Assembly (NCBI RefSeq): GCF_000699445.3
Contig: NC_067199.1
Span: 31,394,402-31,458,401 of the forward strand
Length of the DNA stretch: 64,000 nucleotides
From: Schistosoma haematobium
Lineage: Eukaryota; Platyhelminthes; Trematoda; Strigeidida; Schistosomatidae
Direction of reading: 5' to 3'
Below, piece by piece: positions 58,969 through 64,000 of this stretch. The notes under the pieces were generated by a model. The model saw nothing but the letters and a program-made list of their open reading frames with translations. It searched no databases and was not told where the DNA came from. A program made the translations under genes and the position numbers. How positions within the stretch are numbered: position 1 is the first letter of the stretch; every line of letters begins with the position of its first letter.

Positions 58969-59852
58969 CTGTGTGCATCATATAATTACTTCATACCATT
59001 ACACAACATTTGATACTGCTCAAAATTACCATCTTCCTGATAACTCTTATAAATTTATTTCAAAAAATACGTAAAATACTTTGTGATTTAGTTCGAAATA
59101 CTTAATGTAAGGTTAATTCTGTATTTAAGAAAAAACATTTGAGAGAAGAAAATTTTCTGTCACAATGTTATTTACCAAGACAGTACAGTCATATTCATAG
59201 TTTTCTTATATAAAGTAGTCTACAATATAAGAGGACGTTCTTGGATCATTAAAAAAGTTACCAAAATTAAATTAAAAACTTTTAGGTGCGGAATATAAGT
59301 TACTCAATAACTAAAGATGAACAAAAATCAGATAAAATAAAAGTAACATGTATGAAAGAGATATGACAAAATCACTGTTCATTTAACTGATACAAAGACG
59401 AGCTAATGACAACGTTGAAAATAAACTTTCTATCATTCACTGAATTATCTTTACTTAGTTTAATTATACATTGAATTTCTTTCGTTATTTTTAAATGATC
59501 CGGCAATCGTCAATGAATTTTAACAAAGTTTGTATTTAAAACTATGCAATTCTTAGCATGAAACAGAATTTTATTCTTTTGGAATTCTTTATCATTATTC
59601 ACGAAAAGAGATAATTTTCATTAATCCTAACTTTACATACTTGCATGTGTAGTGAGTTTTTTCTCTCTATCTATCTATCTCTATCGCCCATATATCTAAC
59701 CATTCATTTATCTATAATTTTGATTACTTTCTAATTTATTTCATTTCATTTAGTTGGTTTTTGCTTCCACTGAATTTATTGAAGTAGAAACATTGAGGAT
59801 ATATTGTTAGATAGTTGATGCTTCGGTTTTGTAGAAGTATTTATTTGTGAGT

Positions 59853-59909
<57 letters not shown>

Positions 59910-62541
59910 CAGACTTCATTAGTGAATAATGTTAATAGTTACTGACAAATGTGACATCAGTTGGTTAACATGAGGAACAGAGTAATGAAGCAAAAATGAC
60001 TTTAAAAACAGTAAAATTAACCTTAATATGTATAATTACAAATGAGATACCAAAATAAACAACAACATGGTTATTCAAAACTATTCCAATCACAATAGAC
60101 TGAAGCAATATCAGGAATATTCTGTGATTGAAGGTGTTACACTTTTGTTTTCTAAATTATTGAAAATGAAAAACTGCTAAACATAAAGTCAGCGATGCAC
60201 ATGAAGAACAAAACTATGCTTTCTTTCTCCATATAACTATGAAAATGATCAGATTTACAAAATTCTCAAGCATTTATATTTTACTAGACCAAGGAATTTT
60301 TAGAGGAAATTTCTTGTGAAGTTAGTCTATATGGTGAACCAATTTCAAAAAGTTAATTAATGAAAATCAGAAAGAACTAAACAACTGTTTCAAGTTAATT
60401 TAAGACTTCGATCAGTGCTTAAGTACAACTCTACGATTAAAAACAAGACCTTTAAGTACTGTAAAAAGTTTGTTACCTCTAGATACCTATAGTAAGTGTA
60501 TTAATGTTAAATAGCGGGCAATTCACAACCAGTCAAGGGATAGTAAATAATAATGTGGTTTCTGTAAATCATTAAATGATCTATACTTGTCATTAATAAT
60601 TTCTTATAATGAAATTTGTTCAAAGGTAATTTTGACTTCTCACTATTTTCACAAACACTCATTTTGTTGTAATGAAATATGTAATTATTTTTATACTGGT
60701 AATATTGATAATAACAATATTAATAATAATGAAGTTTGCTGACTTCTACAAGTTTTTGACAGCAGAGTTTACATAAGTTTTATAATAATGCTCACCAACT
60801 TAATGAACATACATTCGATCTTTCAATGGAAAAGAAGTGATGAAACATAATAATTAACTATGTATTGGACATTATTCACAAGAATGCTTGTAAGTAGTGT
60901 GCAGTGGATCATGTAGCTAAATTTTAAAGTTGTCAGACAGAGTGGACAGTTTCAGTGCATCGAAAGCACGGCATTAGCAAAACACTTGAAGATCAGACGA
61001 GAAGATAGTTCAGAGGATAGAACACACCGAAAAGTTCAAATGAACGATTAAAGGACATGTACATGAATGATCTAAATACTTCGTATTTCTCTCCTTTAAA
61101 GTACATTATTGTCTTGTTTTACAACTACTAAGAAAAGTTAAAACAAATTTTAGTCTATAGTGAACATTTCAGACCCTCGATTGATTTATTAAATTATCTG
61201 TTATATAACTAGAAAATAGTAACTATTCTCTCTGTCAGTCTAAAACTAACCAAAATACGCTCTAGAAATTCGTTTATATTTATTGAAGAGTATGTCATTA
61301 GTTTAATAGGATACATTTGAATTATTTGACAAACGTTTTGTAAATATTTTCTCTGAATTATACACTAATCAACCTAAACATTAATTAATGTTGAAATTAA
61401 AAATGATAATTAGACAGTATTTATTTTTCATTATTATCCTTATCTTCGTATTCAATTTCATTTACAACAAAATTACAGAAGTTATAAAGTGTATGTAAGT
61501 GAATTATAGAATGATCGAATAACAAAAGGTACTCAATCATAAGCTGTCAAAAGATCAGTAAATTGAAATCCAATATTATTTACTAAGTGTTATTTTTTGG
61601 AAACCCTAATGAAAAGGATGAATGTATTGTGATCTTGTTTTATTTTCCTGAATTCTACTTAGAATGAAAATAAATCTCATTACATGTTTATAGATCAAAA
61701 GCAACGAAAGTACATTTTAGTTAAAGGTTTTTGTGAAAGAAGTACTTATTTAAAGATAAGTGACTAAAGATTGTTTCTATAATAATAACCATTTAATCTT
61801 ATAATGATTAATATAATATCATAGAAGGTTACAGATTTTACTTCTGCGAATATGTTAACAGATAATTCTTTATTGTTACTTAATTATGGGTACATATTAT
61901 AGTTAAGTGTAAATTCATTCTATATAAGCTTGTGATTGCATAGCAAACCACTTATATACACGCAAAAGTTCAAACAATCATACTTCACACTTTTTGTTGA
62001 CTTGTCATGAATTCGTTTATTTCTTCTTGTTTAACTGTAAAAGCTTGTGCTAGATTATTAGTTTTTTCTACAAATATCATTAGTGCTAGTTTCTTACAAA
62101 ATTGTACGGTTCCATAGGAATACTAAAATACACTCATTCAGAAATATATTTGGTTTAATAATATTTTGTTATAAGTGAACTGTATAAATCGGATCTAAAC
62201 ATAGCTTCCTAAAATATACTTAACCAATAGACTAAATTCTCAAAACAACTTTCATGTCAGCTAAAGGTACATTGGATACAAGAGAAGTAGACAATAACTG
62301 CAACGAGGTGTCTTTCAACCATTACACCGATGACTAACAAGAAAGAATGTTACTATGATTTAGATAGTAATTTAGGTAGTAATGACCATTAGAACTAAGA
62401 GTTTTATGACAAATATCAACTGCACTAATTCTAGTCAATGTGGTAGTTATTTGTGAATTTGCATATCTTGTAGTTTGAATGAGTGTGTTTGTCCCAGGAT
62501 AATAAGGCTTCACCATACTAGCGACTATGACGTTACCATCC
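58969..62541. other. AT-rich DNA with microsatellites, no gene seen
   Basis: About 3.6 kb. Besides the TA tract at 59856-59906 and a short (TATC)n near 59667-59690, nothing was recognised. Confidence 0.55.
59856..59906. repeat. (TA)n microsatellite
   Basis: Twenty-five TA units, the longest simple repeat in the window. Confidence 0.95.
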
Positions 62542-62837
62542 AGGTTCAAATGGTTCAAATGGTTGTGGACGGAATAGAAGAAGCTTTCGCTTAACAGGCT
62601 TCCGTGTCTAGTAGCAGGGGATCACCAAATCCTCCAGGCAGGAACCTAGGTATGTTAACGATAAAAGAGGAAAAGAAATTGGTAAATCATAGTATGATGC
62701 TGTCCTTGGTCCTTAAGAATAGGTCAAGTTGCATCTTGAAGGACTCCTGGGAAGTCACTTGGACTAGCTCGGCGGGCTAGTGAATGGAAGCGCTCTTAAT
62801 AAGGTTTAGATTTGAGTCCTCGAACTGATTTCGTGGC

Positions 62838-63041
62838 TCACCGTTGGATACGCTCCAAAGTGTCCTTATCCTTTTGGAGTGAGGGGGGAAGTACTATGTT
62901 TCCGTACTGTAAGTGGGGACGGATGAAACTATTGAAAATTATATGGAAAGTTCTCCCGTCAAACTGTCCAAAAATGCGCTTAGACGTTACCAGTGCAAGG
63001 TTTGCTCGGAAGGCATTTTTGTCACAGTTAGCATAAATCAT
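62838..63041 (-). pseudogene. CR1-like protein, C-terminal part after frameshift
   Basis: Continues the polymerase in another frame: NAFRANLALVTSKRIFGQFD, then FNSFIRPHLQYGNIV and KDKDTLERIQR, which is the conserved thumb/C-terminal region (PxLxYG..VW, LE.IQR) of CR1/jockey proteins. It ends at a stop directly after ERIQR, earlier than normal; translated remnants continue beyond (RGLKS-like residues) before the frame dissolves. Confidence 0.8.
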
Positions 63042-64000
63042 GGGGCACCAGGACTCCTAAATCTTTTTCTACTTGAGATACTACTAGAGAGGAGCTTCCT
63101 AAGTTATAACTGTAGTCTGCGACATGTCGCAGATAGACTACTTTACACTTTGAAGTGTTAAAAGCAAGTCCATTATTATCTGCCCAACTTTGAAGTGCCT
63201 GTATATCGTCTTGGTTGCGTATCTCTCTCCAAAGTTTAACATCATCAGCAAAGAGTAACAATTCTGACGTTACCTGTTGAGGAAGATCATTTATGTAGAT
63301 CAAGAAGAGAATAGGTCCTAGTACTGAGCCCTGGGGGACCCCACTAGGACATTCCATAGCCTGAGACAAAGTGAAATTAACCCTAACCTTAAAGTGTCGA
63401 TTTTTCAGGTATGAAGTAAGCCAATCGATTAGAGGTGGTCTGATACCTAGTCGTTTGAGCTTATTGATAAGACATAAATGGTTAACCTTACCAAAAGATT
63501 TTGAGAAATCTAGGTAGATGATGTCAGCCTTTCCTTTGCGATCGAGGATGCTTGTCCATCTGTCCACCGCAGTCAGCAGGTTGGTTATACAAGAGTAACC
63601 CTTCCTGAAACCATGCTGTTGGGGTGAGAAGAAATTTAAGGACAGTAGATAGTCGTTTAAACCGTCGCATATCAGGGACTCCATGAGTTTTGAAGGTAAT
63701 GACAGAAGAGCCACCGGCCGATAACTTGAAGGTTCATTGAGTCTACCTCCTTTGAAAATTGGTGTGATGTGAGCCAACTTCCAATTTTCCAGTAGTTTCC
63801 CTCGGCTTAGCGAGTGTGAGAACATCACACTAAGCGGCATTGCCAGGATTGAGGCTGCTTCCCTCAGTATGGCAGAATGGACCATATCCGGGCCAGGAGA
63901 AGTGCCTAGTCTCAAGTGCTGCAATTTCCGGAACACCAAGTCAGCGCTCAGGTTCACTTCGGAAAGTCCTATGGAATCGCAGATGAAACTGTCACCAGTA
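63028..64000 (-). pseudogene. CR1-like reverse transcriptase, partial
   Basis: Open to the window edge (upstream residues GDSFICDSIGLSE are in frame), so the GTG at 63957 is not a true start. Motifs in order: GTSPGPDMVHSAILRE, WKLAHITPIFKGG, YRPVALLSLPSKLME, QHGFRKGYSC, IIYLDFSKSFGKVNH (motif A, catalytic Asp kept at about 63505-63516; FDKV changed to FGKV), SGVPQGSVLGPILFLIYIND, and FADD at 63241-63252. The order and spacing fit CR1/jockey-group elements such as the schistosome SR1/Perere type. A frameshift near 63040 ends the frame. Confidence 0.9.

Larger units (their letters stand above)
62542..64000 (-). mobile_element. CR1-like non-LTR retrotransposon, 3' part
   Basis: The element reads on the minus strand and its 5' part lies beyond the window. 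It carries a reverse transcriptase (63028-64000), a C-terminal region (62838-63041) and a ~300 bp 3' region. It ends in a short tandem repeat, TTTGAACCATTTGAACC on the minus strand (62542-62561), the kind of repeated tail CR1-group elements have in place of poly(A). The coding frame is broken, so this is a dead copy. Confidence 0.85.

Noticed and set aside
1..64000. CRISPR array, bacterial operon, phage or plasmid content
   Set aside because: No spaced direct repeats, ribosome binding sites or prokaryotic genes; all recognisable elements are eukaryotic retroelements or DNA transposons.

Overview
The window looks like non-coding, repeat-rich DNA from a blood fluke of the genus Schistosoma. Three things support this: very AT-rich background; tRNA-derived SINEs carrying hammerhead ribozymes (the Smα-type repeats known from schistosomes); and RTE, CR1-like, Penelope-like and Merlin elements together in one locus. 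The species cannot be fixed from the sequence. I found no host protein-coding gene, rRNA gene or functional tRNA gene. Every ORF with recognisable protein similarity is a broken transposable-element gene; the other ORFs are chance openings in AT-rich DNA.

Layout. 1-11.2 kb: AT-rich DNA with an unclassified repeat (365-632), an Smα-type SINE whose body is inverted (2250-2548), one copy of a ~390 bp repeat family (5128-5501), a 202 bp element with 12 bp target-site duplications (5772-5973), and a palindromic SINE dimer with a hammerhead in each arm (6211-6524). 11.2-19.2 kb: two nearly identical 454 bp LTR-like repeats in inverted orientation (11291-11744 and 16671-17124) bracket a foldback element and a GC-rich island; a 2.0 kb internally deleted RTE element sits just after the second repeat. 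21-34.5 kb: a candidate solo LTR, a Merlin-type MITE, a GC-rich repeat, a tandem SINE, a second nearly identical 2.0 kb RTE copy with its own target-site duplication, and more hammerhead SINEs. 38.9-46 kb: a relic Penelope C-terminus, two 5'-truncated RTE insertions, an Smα SINE, and a 2.86 kb Penelope-like element flanked by perfectly identical 339 bp inverted pLTRs, each with a hammerhead. 47-59 kb: a third copy of the ~390 bp family, a Merlin element with a perfect 8 bp target-site duplication, SINE remnants and an old RTE fragment. 62.5-64 kb: the 3' end of a CR1-like retrotransposon that runs off the window.

The most interesting theme is RNA self-cleavage. At least nine hammerhead motifs or relics occur in two SINE families and in the Penelope pLTRs. 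Several sit in palindromic, body-inverted or head-to-tail arrangements. This fits a system in which an autonomous Penelope element and small non-autonomous 'retrozyme-like' repeats both use hammerheads to process or circularise their RNA. A second theme is trans-mobilisation: three RTE copies share the same dead polymerase motif and premature stop, and the two long ones also share the same internal deletion, yet each has its own target-site duplication.
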